DNA of 5,138 bases from NCBI GenBank assembly GCA_027489295.1, contig JAIYAA010000409.1, positions 1-5,138 on the forward strand. Reading direction: 5' to 3'. This stretch comes from Sphingomonadales bacterium. Its GTDB lineage: Bacteria > Pseudomonadota > Alphaproteobacteria > Sphingomonadales > Sphingomonadaceae. This document shows, in pieces, positions 4,551 through 5,138 of this stretch. The notes below the pieces were generated by a model. That model saw only the letters and a list, made by a program, of their open reading frames with translations, did not search any database and was not told the DNA's origin. Positions within the stretch are counted from its first letter, which is position 1, and each line of letters opens with the position of its first letter. The translations under genes and the position numbers were made by a program.

Positions 4551-5138
4551 TCAACCGAACGACCACCTGCGAAGTCGGGATCGTACCTGTATCAATGTCG
4601 CGATGTTGCCGGCTCCGAACTTCACGACCCGTACGTCGGTGCATCCTCGTCCTGCATGGTCGACATACGCGACCTTGACGGCCAACGCCGCAGGAGCTCG
4701 GAAGGCGGGTCTGAGGAGAGAGGCATTCGCATCGGAGGCCAGCAGGCTGTGGATCAAAAATCTGCGCTCATTCGGCCTCAACATTTCGATGACGCAGGGC
4801 TCAATGTCGAACGGGGCCTGGGTCAGGCGAGCCGCGCCACCCACCTGGAGAGCAAAGAGGCTCATCGGACCCACGTTCTCGATAAAGAACGTCACCCTAG
4901 AACTCGTGGGATCGATCGTGTAGCTGGAAGCACGCAGGCGCCCCACCTTCTCCCCGTGATTGGATCTTGCGGAGAACAACGTAACCGTCGCGCCGAGAAG
5001 TGTAACGAGGGCCACGGCGATCGCAACCAAGGTCGTCGCGAAGGCGGAACCGTCGTAGGAATCCTGCTTCGGCTTGTCGCTATTGCAGGAATCACTATTT
5101 GGACGCTCGGTACTATTGCGATTTGGATTGGAATCGCG
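4551..5138 (-). CDS. single-pass membrane protein with extracytoplasmic domain, partial
   Basis: The frame is open from the right edge of the window to a TGA at 4551, giving 195 visible residues; the start is probably outside. The visible N-terminus is polar and Asn/Ser-rich (NSTERPNSDSCNSDKPKQDS). It is followed by one hydrophobic helix, roughly residues 32-56 (AFATTLVAIAVALVTLLGAT). The rest, about 139 residues, looks beta-rich: RVTFFIENVGPMSLFALQVG, PFDIEPCVIEMLRPNERRFL and ALAVKVAYVDHAGRGCTDVR. Two Cys in EPCVIEM and GRGCTDV could form a disulfide if this part is outside the cytoplasm. A TTG at 5030 could serve as an internal start, but it would cut into the helix. The family is not recognised. 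Downstream on the same strand lies the possible gene fragment at 4296-4403. The plus strand is also open throughout, in the codon-aligned antisense frame. Confidence 0.7.
   Translation of the reverse strand, partial: RDSNPNRNSTERPNSDSCNSDKPKQDSYDGSAFATTLVAIAVALVTLLGATVTLFSARSNHGEKVGRLRASSYTIDPTSSRVTFFIENVGPMSLFALQVGGAARLTQAPFDIEPCVIEMLRPNERRFLIHSLLASDANASLLRPAFRAPAALAVKVAYVDHAGRGCTDVRVVKFGAGNIATLIQVRSRLRRWSFG

Overview
The window looks like an accessory, rearranged stretch of a fairly GC-rich proteobacterial genome. An alphaproteobacterium, rhizobial or sphingomonad-like, is my best guess. The guess rests on the style of the IS5-family transposase fragments and on codon use; no core gene fixes the taxon. 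There is no rRNA, tRNA or CRISPR array that I can see. Only three or four intact-looking genes are present, set among broken insertion-sequence pieces.

Layout. (1) 1-700: a probable small membrane protein on the minus strand (137-478, start unresolved), then two back-to-back perfect 14-bp palindromes (596-623) and a run of nine G (635-643). (2) 700-1060: a long imperfect inverted repeat, a tiny N-terminal scrap of an IS5-type transposase (795-860, +), and unexplained sequence with a possible gene-end scrap on the minus strand. (3) 1090-1674: the clearest gene, a 194-aa Panacea (DUF4065/SocA-like) antitoxin-type protein with a good ribosome binding site. (4) 1722-2035: the middle of an IS5-type transposase on the minus strand, frameshifted. 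(5) 2035-3448: a cassette bounded by a 21-bp inverted repeat (19 of 21 matching). It holds an unrecognised 281-aa gene (GTG start) and a convergent 65-aa acidic protein; their stop codons overlap. (6) 3471-3752: a two-helix membrane protein reading with an in-frame TGA. (7) 3745-4275: a third IS5-type transposase remnant (+) with three frameshifts, an internal stop and a lost catalytic Asp. (8) 4551 to the right edge: a single-pass membrane protein on the minus strand, its 5' end outside the window.

How it fits together. Panacea-domain proteins are known as antitoxins that neutralise many unrelated toxins, normally encoded next door. Here both sides of the gene are IS debris. The cognate toxin has therefore been lost, or it is the 281-aa unknown protein now separated by about 600 bp of transposase remnant, or the gene stands alone. 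The antitoxin-like gene with the neighbouring inverted-repeat-bounded pair of unknown genes is the most likely place for an undescribed system, but the sequence alone does not prove a functional link.
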